From an uncultured Dechloromonas sp. (lineage in GTDB: Bacteria > Pseudomonadota > Gammaproteobacteria > Burkholderiales > Rhodocyclaceae), in contig NZ_CAMFKO010000010.1 of assembly GCF_945957265.1 (NCBI RefSeq), positions 44,885 to 108,884 of the forward strand: a DNA stretch of 64,000 bases, written 5' to 3'. Numbering within the stretch: position 1 is the stretch's first letter; each line of letters starts with the position of its first letter. The notes below the pieces were generated by a model. That model was not told the DNA's origin, ran no database searches, and was given only the letters and a program-made list of their open reading frames with translations. Of this stretch, positions 54,653 to 64,000 are shown piece by piece. The translations under genes were made by a program, and so were the position numbers.

Positions 54653-55615
54653 TCAGCGGCCGGCGCGGTAGCGGAAGCTGTCCAGCTTGCCTTTCGGCGT
54701 GTTCAACGCAATGTAGGTCGGCGCGATGGCTTCCAGCGCGGTCGGTTGCCAGTTGGCCGGCGCCTTGGATGCGCCTTCGCAGACGCTGTCCTTTTCCATC
54801 GAGCGCAGGTTGTCGGGCGACAGCATCGGGCTCGGGGCCAGCCACATCAGGCCGGCCTGCAGGTAGGCCCAGCCTTCCGACAGCGGCACGATGGTGGCGC
54901 TGCTGCCGGTCAGCTCTTTGGCGTAGTCGACCAGCTCGCGCAGGGTGTAGACCTTGGGGCCGGCCAGCTCGTAGGCCTGGCCGTAGGTGTTCACGTCGGC
55001 CAGCGCGTCGACGAAGGCGTCGGCGACGTCGGCGGCCCATACCGGCTGAAAGCGGGCATGGCCGAAACCGAGCGGGAAGAACGGCACCTTCTTCAGGATG
55101 TTGGCGAACATCGACAGGAAGGAGTCGCCGAGGCCGAAGATGACCGACGGACGGAAGACGGTGACGTCCAGTTCGCCCTGGGCGGCGAGCACGACGGCTT
55201 CGCCATCGCCCTTGGAGCGCAGGTATTCGGAGGGGCCCTTGGGATCGGCGTTGAGGGCGCTCATGTGCACCAGGCGGCGGACGCCGGTGGCCTTGCAGGC
55301 GGCGACGATCTTCTTCGGCAGCTCGACGTGGGCTTCGGCGAAGTCGCGGCTGTAGGGCAGGACGACGTCGCGGCTGTGCAGGACGCCGACCAGGTTGATC
55401 ACGGCATCGTGGCCGCGCATCAGTTCGGTCAGGGTCTTTTCGCAGTTGATGTCGGCTTCCGGCATCTCCACGCCCGGCTGGATGATCAGCGCCTTGTTGC
55501 GTTCGCGGCGGCGCGTCGGGATGGTGAGCTCGATACCGCGCTGCGACAGGCGATTGGCGATGTAGGTACCGATGAAACCGCTACCCCCCAGCAGCAAGAC
55601 CTTTTTGATGTCCAT
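54653..55615 (-). CDS. NAD(P)-binding epimerase-like protein (complex I NDUFA9-like)
   Basis: VLLLGGSGFIGTYIANRL...VINLVGVLHSR. Confidence 0.9.
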   Translation of the reverse strand: MDIKKVLLLGGSGFIGTYIANRLSQRGIELTIPTRRRERNKALIIQPGVEMPEADINCEKTLTELMRGHDAVINLVGVLHSRDVVLPYSRDFAEAHVELPKKIVAACKATGVRRLVHMSALNADPKGPSEYLRSKGDGEAVVLAAQGELDVTVFRPSVIFGLGDSFLSMFANILKKVPFFPLGFGHARFQPVWAADVADAFVDALADVNTYGQAYELAGPKVYTLRELVDYAKELTGSSATIVPLSEGWAYLQAGLMWLAPSPMLSPDNLRSMEKDSVCEGASKAPANWQPTALEAIAPTYIALNTPKGKLDSFRYRAGR

Positions 55616-55706
55616 GTGGAACCCCGGAAACTTGAATCGTTCGTAAAAGTCGGATTTTAAGGCAATTTGACCATTTTCGGGCGGCCGGATGGCCGGCCGG
55701 CGGCTA

Positions 55707-57779
55707 TCAATTGCCTGAATTCCCGCCGGCCTGGCCGAGGACGCGTTGCGCCGCCAGCTCGAACAGGGATCGGCCGGAGCGGATTTCGGCGCTGCCGTCG
55801 CGGAGCTGGCGGTCGAGGATGGCCGGGTGGACGGCGGCCGCGAACCCGCTTTCCGGGTTGAGCAGGAGGACTCTTTGCGTACCCGGGCTGACGTGGCCGA
55901 CCATGCCGCTGCGGGTTGCGCCGTCGCCGAGCGCCGTGGAAATCCAGTCGCCCGGCGCGTAGGCCGGTGGGCGTGCCGGCGGCGAATGGGGTTCCGGAAA
56001 ATCGAAGGTGAGCAGAACGAGGTCGCCGGATTGCAGCCGGCCGCCGACCGGCCGGCCAGGCGCCTGGAGCGCGGCCTCGACCGGCGGGACGCCGGCATTG
56101 TCGGCGCTGGCGGTGGCGCGCAGCGCCTGGGTCTGCAGCTGGAAGCAGGTATCGAGGAAGGCTTCCTGCTCGCCGCTGGGCAAGCCGGCGCGTTCCATCC
56201 CGGCTTTCAGCGTCCGGAGCATGGGCGGCACGCGCTGGGCCAGCTGCTTGCGGTCCTCGGCGGCCGTCTTGGGCTGGAAGGACCACAGCAATCCGTCGAT
56301 GGCGGCGGCGTATTCCTGCCACGACGGGCTGTCGGGGCCGGCTTCGCGGCCGATGTCCAGCATCGCCTGGCGCCAGGTCCCGTCGAGAAAGCGGGCAATC
56401 GCTTCGGGCGGGTTTTTGTGCAGCGCGGCCCGTATGGTTTGCGCCACGCGCGTGACCAGCGCGTCTTGCCGGTCCAGTTGTTCGAGCAGGGGAAGGTAGC
56501 GTGCCGCCTCGGCGGCGATTTGCTCGTGACGGCTGGCGATCAGCGCATCCAGTTCGCCGACGGTGGCGGCGAACGGGCCCGGGTCGCTGCCCGCTTCCAG
56601 GCGCAGGTGCGAGGCCAGTTCGAACAGGCGCCGGCATACCGGGTGGCGCGGCGACACGTCGAGAGGCAGTCCCAGGGCGGCCTGCGCCATGCGGTCGAGG
56701 ACCAGGCGGGCCGGATGGGCGCTGTCGGTGAACAGGGCGCTGTCCTTCATCGCCACCTTGAGCACCTTGATCTGCAGGCTGGAGACGATGGCTTTCAGCG
56801 CATCGGGTAGTTCCGGGTCGGCGAAGATGGCTTCGAAGATCATCGCCAGGGTGTCGATGGCGACGCTTTCGGTGGCGGTTTTCGGGATGCCGAGCTCGCC
56901 GGAGCGGATGATTTTCGGCGCCGCGGAGGGCGAGCCTTCGGCAAACAGCGCCGGCATCATGGGTTCGCCGGCGGGGGCGCTGCCGGGGATCACCGGGGGG
57001 CCGAAACGCCCTACCCGTTCGAGCGCTTCCAGGCGGAACATCAGCTGTTCGAGGGAGGACTGGCTGAGCAGGCTGGCCGCCGCGCCGCCGGAGAACGCCG
57101 CGGCGCCTTCCGGCATCGCCGGCAGGCGGGCCGCCAGCAGTTGCTGCAGGCCTTCGAGGGCGTTGCCGGCGGGGGCAGCCGGGATTTCGCGGGCCTGCGT
57201 CGGGCTGTCCGGGGCGGTGATGATGGCCGGCTGGGCGGCGTCGATGCCGGCTTTTTCCAGGAAGGCGTTCAGTTCCGCGTAGAGGCCGGGCAGGTTCTGG
57301 CGCAGGTAGGCCTCGAACTGGTCGAGCAGGTTGAGCTTGTCGTCGAGGCTGCCGGCACCCGCCGCGGCGAACAGCGTGTCGAGACCCCGGCAGATGCTCT
57401 TCGGCCCGACCGGGTTGTCGCTTTTCGGCAGGTCGGGGCGACGCAGCAGCGTGACGAAGCGCAGGTGCAGCTTCCACAGGCTGTCGCCCGAGTTCTCGAA
57501 GAGCCGGGCGGTCAGGTTGTCGAGGCGGATGCCCAGCTCGAGGTCGTCCTCGGCGAGCAGCGTGATGCGCGAGGCGGTCAGGCCGTCGACCTCGTCGGCG
57601 AAGCTGCCCCGCTTGTCGGTGGCGACGACTTCGTCGAAGTAGGCGCCGGCGCCGTCCTGGACGGCCGCGATGGCCGGGCCGGAAACCAGGTGGCTATCCT
57701 GCAGCAGGGCGCCGAGATGCCTGACGAACAGGGCTCGGCAGTTGCGCAGTACCTCGAACGAGTCGGAATGCATGGCCAT
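55707..57779 (-). CDS. DUF1631 family protein
   Basis: 690 aa; coherent large ORF with DUF1631-like features. Confidence 0.8.
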   Translation of the reverse strand: MAMHSDSFEVLRNCRALFVRHLGALLQDSHLVSGPAIAAVQDGAGAYFDEVVATDKRGSFADEVDGLTASRITLLAEDDLELGIRLDNLTARLFENSGDSLWKLHLRFVTLLRRPDLPKSDNPVGPKSICRGLDTLFAAAGAGSLDDKLNLLDQFEAYLRQNLPGLYAELNAFLEKAGIDAAQPAIITAPDSPTQAREIPAAPAGNALEGLQQLLAARLPAMPEGAAAFSGGAAASLLSQSSLEQLMFRLEALERVGRFGPPVIPGSAPAGEPMMPALFAEGSPSAAPKIIRSGELGIPKTATESVAIDTLAMIFEAIFADPELPDALKAIVSSLQIKVLKVAMKDSALFTDSAHPARLVLDRMAQAALGLPLDVSPRHPVCRRLFELASHLRLEAGSDPGPFAATVGELDALIASRHEQIAAEAARYLPLLEQLDRQDALVTRVAQTIRAALHKNPPEAIARFLDGTWRQAMLDIGREAGPDSPSWQEYAAAIDGLLWSFQPKTAAEDRKQLAQRVPPMLRTLKAGMERAGLPSGEQEAFLDTCFQLQTQALRATASADNAGVPPVEAALQAPGRPVGGRLQSGDLVLLTFDFPEPHSPPARPPAYAPGDWISTALGDGATRSGMVGHVSPGTQRVLLLNPESGFAAAVHPAILDRQLRDGSAEIRSGRSLFELAAQRVLGQAGGNSGN

Positions 57780-57785
57780 GGCGGG

Positions 57786-59723
57786 TCAGGGAAGGTCGGC
57801 GTCCTTGGGCGCGTCCGCCGTGCGGGCCCCGACGGTGCCGAGGCGGGCTTTCAGCGAATCGGGTTTGCCGTTGAAGATGGCTGAATAATAGACCGCGTTG
57901 CTCATCACCTTCTTGACGTAGTCGCGCGTTTCGCTGAACGGGATGGTCTCGGCGTAGATGGCGCCTTCCAGCGGCCGGTCGGCGCGCCATTTCTTGGCGC
58001 GGCCGGGGCCGGCGTTGTAGGCGGCGGAGGCGAGCACCGGGTGGTTGTCGAGGTTTTCCATGACCAGGCGCATGTAGGTGGTGCCGAGCAGGACGTTGGT
58101 CTCGGTATCGTTGACCCGGCCCTGGCTGAAGTCGCGCAGGCCGATCTTCTTGGCGACCCACTTGGCGGTGGCCGGCATCAACTGCATCAGGCCGGAGGCG
58201 CCGACGGTGGACTTGGCGCTGACGATGAAGCGGCTTTCCTGGCGCATCAGGCCGTACACCCAGGCGTCGTCGAGCGCCTGGTTCTGGGCGGCGGGCCGCA
58301 CCGTTTCGCCGTAGGGGGCGAGGAAGCGCAGGGTGTAGTCGTGCTCGTTCCTGGTCCGGTCGGCGGTGTTGATGGCGCGGTCCCAGATCTGGTTGCGCTT
58401 GGCGAGATCGGCGGCGGCGAGCAGTTCGCGGTCGTCCATGCCGCGCAGCGACCAGTTCCATTCCTTGACCGCCTCGGTCCGCATGTCGTTGCGGAAGAAG
58501 GCCAGGGCGCGGCGGATGCCCGGGTTGTCGCGGGCGGCGCGCTGTTCCTCGGCGGTCGGCGCCTTGGCCTTGGGCGGCGGGACAACGGTGCGGCCGAGTT
58601 CCTCGTCGGCGAGATTGCCGTAGAAACTGGGCTGTCCGGCGATTTTCTCGAACAGCGCGTTGCCTTCGCTGCTGCGGCCGCCGGCGTGCTGCGCCCGGCC
58701 CAGCCAGTAGATCCATTCGGGCTTGGCCGCCAGCTCGGCCGGCATGGCTTCGATGGCGTTGCGGACGACGCCCCACTCCTGGGCGCGCAGCGCGGCACGC
58801 ACCTTCCATTGGGCGCCGTCTTCCGACAGCAGGGCCTTGGCGGCCTGGTTATACCAGCCGACCGCTTCCGGCAGGTGCTTCTTGGCGCCCTGCAGGCCGA
58901 TCTGGCTCCACGCCCACTGGCGTTCGCCGTCGTTCAGCTTGCCCTTGATCCGTTCCAGTTCGTCGGCGGCTGCGCGCGGATCGTTGGCGGCAATGCGGGC
59001 GATGGCAAAGGCTGCCAGTTCGCGTCCGGCGCGGCTGCCGTTGCCGACGCCCTGCTTGACCAGGTGGCTCATGGCGCTGTTGAGGGCGCTGTCGAATGAA
59101 CGGCTGTCCGGCATCTGGCTGTCCGGCAGGTAATTCAGCGTGGTCTTGGCCCAGCCCGGGCGGTTGGCCTCGACCTGGCGGCGGGCGCGCGCCCAGACGT
59201 CGTCGGCGTTCATCTTCTGGCTGGCGACCACGGCATCGAGGATGGGCCGGCACGGTTCGGGCGGTTCCAGCATGGTCAGCCACTGCTTTTCCGCTTCGGC
59301 CAGCACGCTGCGGTCGTCGCGGGCCAGCCGGGCCTGCTGGCTGTAGCAGGTGACGTCGGGTTCGGGGGCGAGCAGCTTGGAAAACTCGGCATCGACCTCG
59401 TTCCACGAGGCGCGCTTGCCGAGCAGGCGGATCCAGTCGGCACGCAGTTTCTCGGCGACGTAGCTGCCTTCGTGGCGTTGCAGGAAATCGCGCAGGTTGC
59501 CCGGATCGCCCTTGTCCATCCACATGCGCAGCCGGTAGCTCTCGGCGTAGGGCGCCAGTTCGTGGTTGCCGAGCTGGCCGATGGCCTGCTCCAGCTTGTT
59601 CAGGTTGCCGGCGCGGAAGGCGTCGCGGGCCGTCAGGAAGGCCATGTCGCCGTTCTGGGCGAAGACGGACAGCGAGAGCGCGAGGCCAAGCGTCAGGGGG
59701 GCGAAGCGGGCGTGAAACTTCAT
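57786..59723 (-). CDS. Soluble lytic transglycosylase (Slt70-like)
   Basis: ALMRQESRFIVSAKSTVGASGLMQLMPATAKWVA...ASAAYNAGPGR. Confidence 0.93.
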   Translation of the reverse strand: MKFHARFAPLTLGLALSLSVFAQNGDMAFLTARDAFRAGNLNKLEQAIGQLGNHELAPYAESYRLRMWMDKGDPGNLRDFLQRHEGSYVAEKLRADWIRLLGKRASWNEVDAEFSKLLAPEPDVTCYSQQARLARDDRSVLAEAEKQWLTMLEPPEPCRPILDAVVASQKMNADDVWARARRQVEANRPGWAKTTLNYLPDSQMPDSRSFDSALNSAMSHLVKQGVGNGSRAGRELAAFAIARIAANDPRAAADELERIKGKLNDGERQWAWSQIGLQGAKKHLPEAVGWYNQAAKALLSEDGAQWKVRAALRAQEWGVVRNAIEAMPAELAAKPEWIYWLGRAQHAGGRSSEGNALFEKIAGQPSFYGNLADEELGRTVVPPPKAKAPTAEEQRAARDNPGIRRALAFFRNDMRTEAVKEWNWSLRGMDDRELLAAADLAKRNQIWDRAINTADRTRNEHDYTLRFLAPYGETVRPAAQNQALDDAWVYGLMRQESRFIVSAKSTVGASGLMQLMPATAKWVAKKIGLRDFSQGRVNDTETNVLLGTTYMRLVMENLDNHPVLASAAYNAGPGRAKKWRADRPLEGAIYAETIPFSETRDYVKKVMSNAVYYSAIFNGKPDSLKARLGTVGARTADAPKDADLP

Positions 59724-59737
59724 GCTAGATTACGGTG

Positions 59738-60319
59738 ATGCAAGAAGCGAACGAGGATAACACGGCCTGGCGCCGGGCATTGCGGCGCGACATGGTGGCC
59801 CGACGGGCGGCATTGAGCGATGCCGAGCATGACGCCTGGTCGGCGCACATCGTCGCCCATCTGCAGGCGGCCTTGCCGTTGCCGCGCATCGTGGCCTTCT
59901 GCTGGCCGATCAAGCACGAACCCGATGTGCGGGCGGTCATCCCCCGCTGGGCGGCACAAGGCGTGCTGGCCGCCTTGCCGGTGGTGGTCCGGGAAGACGC
60001 GCCGCTGGCCTTCCGGCTGTGGACGCCGGATACGCCGCTGGCCGCCGACCGTTACGGCATTCCGACGCCGACCGGCGGTGAATTCGTGCAGCCCGACATG
60101 CTGCTGCTGCCGCTCAACGGCTTCGACGGCGACGGTTACCGGCTGGGTTACGGCGGCGGCTATTTCGACCGCACGCTGGCCGCGCTGTCCCCTCGCCCGC
60201 TGGCGGTGGGCGTCGGCTTCGAGATCAATCGCCTGCCGACCATCCGCCCGGAGCGGCACGACCAGCGTCTCGACTGGCTGGTCACCGAAGCCGGGGCGCT
60301 CAGGCTTCCTGCCGCCTGA
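59738..60319 (+). CDS. 5-formyltetrahydrofolate cyclo-ligase
   Basis: MLLLPLNGFDGDGYRLGYGGGYFDRTLA. Confidence 0.92.
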   Translation: MQEANEDNTAWRRALRRDMVARRAALSDAEHDAWSAHIVAHLQAALPLPRIVAFCWPIKHEPDVRAVIPRWAAQGVLAALPVVVREDAPLAFRLWTPDTPLAADRYGIPTPTGGEFVQPDMLLLPLNGFDGDGYRLGYGGGYFDRTLAALSPRPLAVGVGFEINRLPTIRPERHDQRLDWLVTEAGALRLPAA

Positions 60320-60590
60320 AGCCGCGGATGGCGTAGGCCATGGTCAGCGCGGCGAGGCCGACCAGGATGGCCTGGCGCTGGTCGTAGATGCCGGTGCGCA
60401 AAGCCAGTTCGAGGGCATAGCCGTCGTGCAGCGCGAAGAGCATGGCCGTACCGGCGACGGCCAGCCAGATGCGGCGCCGGCCGCCATCCCGTTTGCGGCG
60501 CAGGCATTCCTCGATGGCCAGCGCGCTGGTCCAGATTTGCAGGATGGACGCGGCGAGCAGGATGGCCAGGGTCAGCGTGTAGCTGTTCAT
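60300..60590 (-). CDS. Small hypothetical membrane protein
   Basis: 96 aa with hydrophobic segments; overlaps downstream neighbour. Confidence 0.65.
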   Translation of the reverse strand: MNSYTLTLAILLAASILQIWTSALAIEECLRRKRDGGRRRIWLAVAGTAMLFALHDGYALELALRTGIYDQRQAILVGLAALTMAYAIRGFRRQEA

Positions 60591-61717
60591 GCGGCGCGGC
60601 AGGCCTGTTCGAAGCGGCGCAACGCCTCGTCCAGCGTCGCTCTCGGACAGCCGAAATTGAGGCGCAGCCAGCCGGGGCAGCCGAAAGCGGCGCCGTCGGA
60701 GAGGCCCAGCCCGTGGGCTTCGAAGTGGGCGGCGGGGTGGTCCAGCCGCAGGTCGCGGATGTCGAGCCAGGCCAGGTAGGTGGCTTCGACGGGGGCCATG
60801 CGCACCCCGGGCAGGCCGGACATCGTGGCGGCGACGCGGTCGCGGTTGCCGCGCAGGTAGGCGATCAGTTCGCGGTGCCAGTCGCCGCCGTCGCGGAAGG
60901 CCGCTTCGCAGGCGGCGAGGCCGAGCACGTTCACATGCGGGACGATGCCCAGCATGGTCCGCTCGAAGCGGCGGCGCAGGGCGGGGTCGGAAATGATCGC
61001 GAAAGCGCAGCCGAGGCCGGGAATGTTGAAGGTCTTGGACGGCGCCATCAGGGTGATGGTGCGTTGGGCGATGGCCGGCGACAGGCTGGCGAACGGGATG
61101 TGCCGCTTGTCCTCGTCGAGGATCAGCCCGCAGTGGATTTCGTCGGAGCAGACGATCAGGTCGTTGGCTTCGACATGCCCGGCCAGGGCCAGCAGCTCAT
61201 CCCGGCCCCAGCAGCGGCCGACCGGGTTGTGCGGGTGGCAGAGCAGGAACAGCCGGGTGGCGGGGCTGGTGGCTTTTTGCAGGACGTCCATGTCCCAGTG
61301 CCAGCGGGTGCCGGTGCAGCTCAGGTCGATCCGGTTCAGCTTGCGGCCGGAAAGATGGGGGGCGGACAGGAAGGGCGGGTAGATCGGCGCCGCCGTCAGC
61401 ACCTCGCCGTCGATGCTGCGGCAGGCGACGTTAAGCCCGTTGACCAGGCCCGGCAGCCAGACGATCCACTCCGGCTCGATGCGCCACGCGTACTCGCTTT
61501 CGAGGTGAGTGAGCACCGACTCCGTCAGCGATGGCCAGGGGCTGCCATAGCCCAGCACGCCATGCTCGAGGCGCCGGTGCAGGGCGGCGAGGACCGCCGG
61601 GGGCGCCGCGAAATCCATGTCGGCGACCCATAGCGGCAGGATGTCCTGGTCGGCGTATTTCCGCCACTTTTCGGAATCCGAGTCGCGGCGGTCGATGACG
61701 ATATCGAAGGGACTCAA
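60587..61717 (-). CDS. MalY/PatB-family PLP-dependent C-S lyase/aminotransferase
   Basis: DILPLWVADMDFAAPPAVLAAL; MAPSKTFNIPGLGCAFAI. Confidence 0.92.
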   Translation of the reverse strand: MSPFDIVIDRRDSDSEKWRKYADQDILPLWVADMDFAAPPAVLAALHRRLEHGVLGYGSPWPSLTESVLTHLESEYAWRIEPEWIVWLPGLVNGLNVACRSIDGEVLTAAPIYPPFLSAPHLSGRKLNRIDLSCTGTRWHWDMDVLQKATSPATRLFLLCHPHNPVGRCWGRDELLALAGHVEANDLIVCSDEIHCGLILDEDKRHIPFASLSPAIAQRTITLMAPSKTFNIPGLGCAFAIISDPALRRRFERTMLGIVPHVNVLGLAACEAAFRDGGDWHRELIAYLRGNRDRVAATMSGLPGVRMAPVEATYLAWLDIRDLRLDHPAAHFEAHGLGLSDGAAFGCPGWLRLNFGCPRATLDEALRRFEQACRAA

Positions 61718-61727
61718 GCCGTGCGCC

Positions 61728-62660
61728 TCAGACCTCGAGGTGCTGGTACAGCGCCGTCGACAGGTAGCGCTCGCCGAAGGACGGGATGATCACGACGATC
61801 AGCTTGCCGGCGTTTTCCGGCCGCTTGGCCAGTTCCAGCGCGGCCCAGGTGGCGGCGCCGGAGGAAATGCCGACGAGCAGGCCTTCCTCGGTCGCCATCT
61901 GGCGGGCGGTGGCGAAGGCGTTGTCGTTGGTGACGCGGATCACCTCGTCGTAGATGCCGGTGTTCAGCACGCCCGGCACGAAGCCGGCGCCGATGCCCTG
62001 GATCGGGTGCGGGCCCTTCTGGCCGCCGGACAGCACCGGCGAGGCATCGGGTTCGACGGCGACGATCCGGACGCCCGGCTTGCGCGCCTTCAACACTTCG
62101 CCGACGCCGGTCACCGTGCCGCCGGTGCCGACGCCCGACACGAAGATGTCGACCTGGCCGTCGGTATCGCGCCAGATTTCCTCGGCCGTGGTGTTGCGGT
62201 GGATTTCCGGGTTGGCCGGGTTCTCGAACTGCTGCGGGATGAAATACTTGGCATCGCCGTCGGCCAGTGCCTTGGCCCTGGCGATGGCGCCGCCCATGCC
62301 TTCGGGGCCCGGGGTCAGGATCAGGTCGGCGCCGTAGGCCTTGAGCAGCAGCTTGCGCTCGCGGCTCATCGTCTCGGGCATCGTGAAGGCGCACTTGATG
62401 CCGCGCGCGGCGCAGACCATGGCCAGGCCGATGCCGGTGTTGCCGGACGTCGGTTCGAGGACCACGGTGTCCGGGCCGATCTTGCCGGCGGCGATGGCGG
62501 CGTCGAGCATGGCGACGGCGATGCGGTCCTTGACGCTGTGGCCGGGGTTGAAGAATTCCAGCTTGGCGACGACGGTGGCGCCGCTGCCGGCGGTAACGCG
62601 GTTGAGCTTGACGAGCGGCGTGTTGCCGACCAGTTCGGTGACGTTGTTGGCGATTTTCAT
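61728..62660 (-). CDS. cysK: Cysteine synthase
   Basis: [36 protein letters not shown]. Confidence 0.94.
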   Translation of the reverse strand: MKIANNVTELVGNTPLVKLNRVTAGSGATVVAKLEFFNPGHSVKDRIAVAMLDAAIAAGKIGPDTVVLEPTSGNTGIGLAMVCAARGIKCAFTMPETMSRERKLLLKAYGADLILTPGPEGMGGAIARAKALADGDAKYFIPQQFENPANPEIHRNTTAEEIWRDTDGQVDIFVSGVGTGGTVTGVGEVLKARKPGVRIVAVEPDASPVLSGGQKGPHPIQGIGAGFVPGVLNTGIYDEVIRVTNDNAFATARQMATEEGLLVGISSGAATWAALELAKRPENAGKLIVVIIPSFGERYLSTALYQHLEV

Positions 62661-63469
62661 GGACGGGTTCCGTACGAAGAAGGGGGATTGTAGGGGTTTC
62701 TCGCCCCGGTGTGTGTGGGGCGGCAGGCGCGGGCCGGTTCGCCGAACAGGTCCCCGGTGCCGAGGTCCGCTCCGCTGGCCAGCGCCTGGCGCAGCGCGTC
62801 GCCGTCGTCGATGCCGGCGATCTCGATGCGTGTCGCCGAGCACGGCACCGCGGCGCAGGCGGAAGGATCGGCCGCGGCGATGCGCAGGATGTCGGGTTCC
62901 AGCGCCAGTACGGCGGGCAGGGCCGGGGGCTGTTCCGGTCCGTGCAGGGCCAGCCGGTAGCCGCGCTGGCGGTAGCTGGCCAGGGCGTGCGCGCCGTGGC
63001 TGCCCAGCTCGCTGGCATCGGCGTCGATGTCGAGCACGATATCGGCCGGCCCCAGGCCGCAGCGCTTGAGGATGGCTTCATAGACCAGGCCGTGCTGGTT
63101 GCTGACGGCCTGCAGGTGGTGCGGATGGATGGCGACCTGCAGATAGCCGCCGGCGTGCTGGCGCTGGGCGAGGAAGTTGAGGGCGTGCAGCGTGCGGCAC
63201 AGGCGGTCGAGATGGACGATGGCCGGTCCGCTCTCGCAGGCATCGAAAGGCGCTTCGGGCGGCAGGCCGGCGCCGTCGCTGCGGCGCACGGTCAGGCTGG
63301 CCCGATGCCCGAGCACGCGTTCGCTGCGCAAGTCGGCGATCGGCTGGAACAGCGAACCGAGGTGCAGGCCGCCATGCCAGGCCTCGACGCGGTCGCCGGC
63401 GACGTACAGGGTGCTGTCGCCGCTGGCGTCGGCGGCATTGAAGTAGCGGATCAGGTCTTCGACGGGCAT
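62657..63469 (-). CDS. Degenerate EAL-domain protein
   Basis: [25 protein letters not shown] (EAL position altered), [15 protein letters not shown] overlap with cysK. Confidence 0.78.
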   Translation of the reverse strand: MPVEDLIRYFNAADASGDSTLYVAGDRVEAWHGGLHLGSLFQPIADLRSERVLGHRASLTVRRSDGAGLPPEAPFDACESGPAIVHLDRLCRTLHALNFLAQRQHAGGYLQVAIHPHHLQAVSNQHGLVYEAILKRCGLGPADIVLDIDADASELGSHGAHALASYRQRGYRLALHGPEQPPALPAVLALEPDILRIAAADPSACAAVPCSATRIEIAGIDDGDALRQALASGADLGTGDLFGEPARACRPTHTGARNPYNPPSSYGTRP

Positions 63470-63477
63470 GGCGCGGC

Positions 63478-63950
63478 CTATTTCTTCAGGTAGATCTGGT
63501 CGAAGGTGCCGCCGTCGGCGAAGTGCGTCTTCTGCGCCTTCTGCCAGCCGCCGAAGGTATCGTCGATGGTCACCAGCTTCAGTTTCGGGAACTGCCTGGC
63601 GGTCTGTGCCGCCACCTTGGGATGGGTCGGGCGGTAATAGTGCTTGGCGGCGATCTGCTGGCCCTCCTCGGAATACAGGTAGTCGAGGTAGGCCTGCGCC
63701 GTCAGCCGGGTGCCGCGCTTCTCGACCACTTTATCGACTACCGCCACCGGCGGCTCGGCGAGGATGGAGAGGCTGGGATAGACGATCTCGAACTTGTCCT
63801 TGCCCAGTTCGTTGACCGCCAGGATGCCTTCGTTCTCCCAGGCGATCAGCACGTCGCCCAGGCCGCGTTCGACGAAGGTCGTGGTCGAGCCGCGGGCGCC
63901 GGAATCGAGCACCGGCACGTTCTTGAAGATGGCGCTGACCAGTTCCCTCG
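63478..63950 (-). CDS. sbp: Sulfate ABC transporter substrate-binding protein, 5' truncated at contig end
   Basis: [51 protein letters not shown]...[30 protein letters not shown]. Confidence 0.93.
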
Positions 63951-64000
63951 CTGTCTCTTATACACATCTGACGCTGCCGACGATATGCAGTGTGTAGTTC
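63951..64000 (+). other. Illumina Nextera adapter + i5 index read-through (sequencing artefact)
   Basis: CTGTCTCTTATACACATCT-GACGCTGCCGACGA-TATGCAGT-GTGTAG; TATGCAGT is the reverse complement of index ACTGCATA. Confidence 0.97.

Noticed and set aside
63731-64000. ORFs giving MCIRDS... and ...[14 protein letters not shown]
   Set aside because: Translations of sequencing adapter, not biology.

Overview
High-GC bacterial chromosomal contig end, probably from a betaproteobacterium (Rhodocyclales-like by gene content; inferred, not searched). Most of the window is ordinary chromosome: an aryl-polyene-like (APE) biosynthesis cluster (<1..1892 and 9857..21312), dsbD-cutA, a NodI/NodJ-like ABC exporter, two hybrid histidine kinases, a P-type ATPase, recA-recX-lptB-rpoN-hpf-ptsN-hprK, ttcA, cca, a lytic transglycosylase, and a sulfur-assimilation locus (sbp-EAL-cysK-patB). 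The most notable accessory region is a visibly AT-richer block at about 3656..7540. There, short same-strand ORFs alternate with 70-110 bp imperfect palindromes carrying integron attC-type core sites (RYYYAAC...GTTRRRY). I read this as an integron gene-cassette array without a visible integrase (CALIN-like). It carries six cassette genes, including a candidate HEPN-motif protein and a SUKH/SMI1-KNR4-like protein. It lies inside an ~8 kb plus-strand segment that separates two parts of the minus-strand APE-like cluster. Other points: a parS-like palindrome at 13224..13237, a 168-bp element with 19-bp terminal inverted repeats supplying the stop codons of two convergent genes, a NosP-like FIST/kinase pair, a degenerate EAL protein in a sulfur operon, and Illumina Nextera adapter plus index read-through as the last 50 bases (63951..64000). 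All calls are from reading the sequence and the ORF track; no database or structure search was run.
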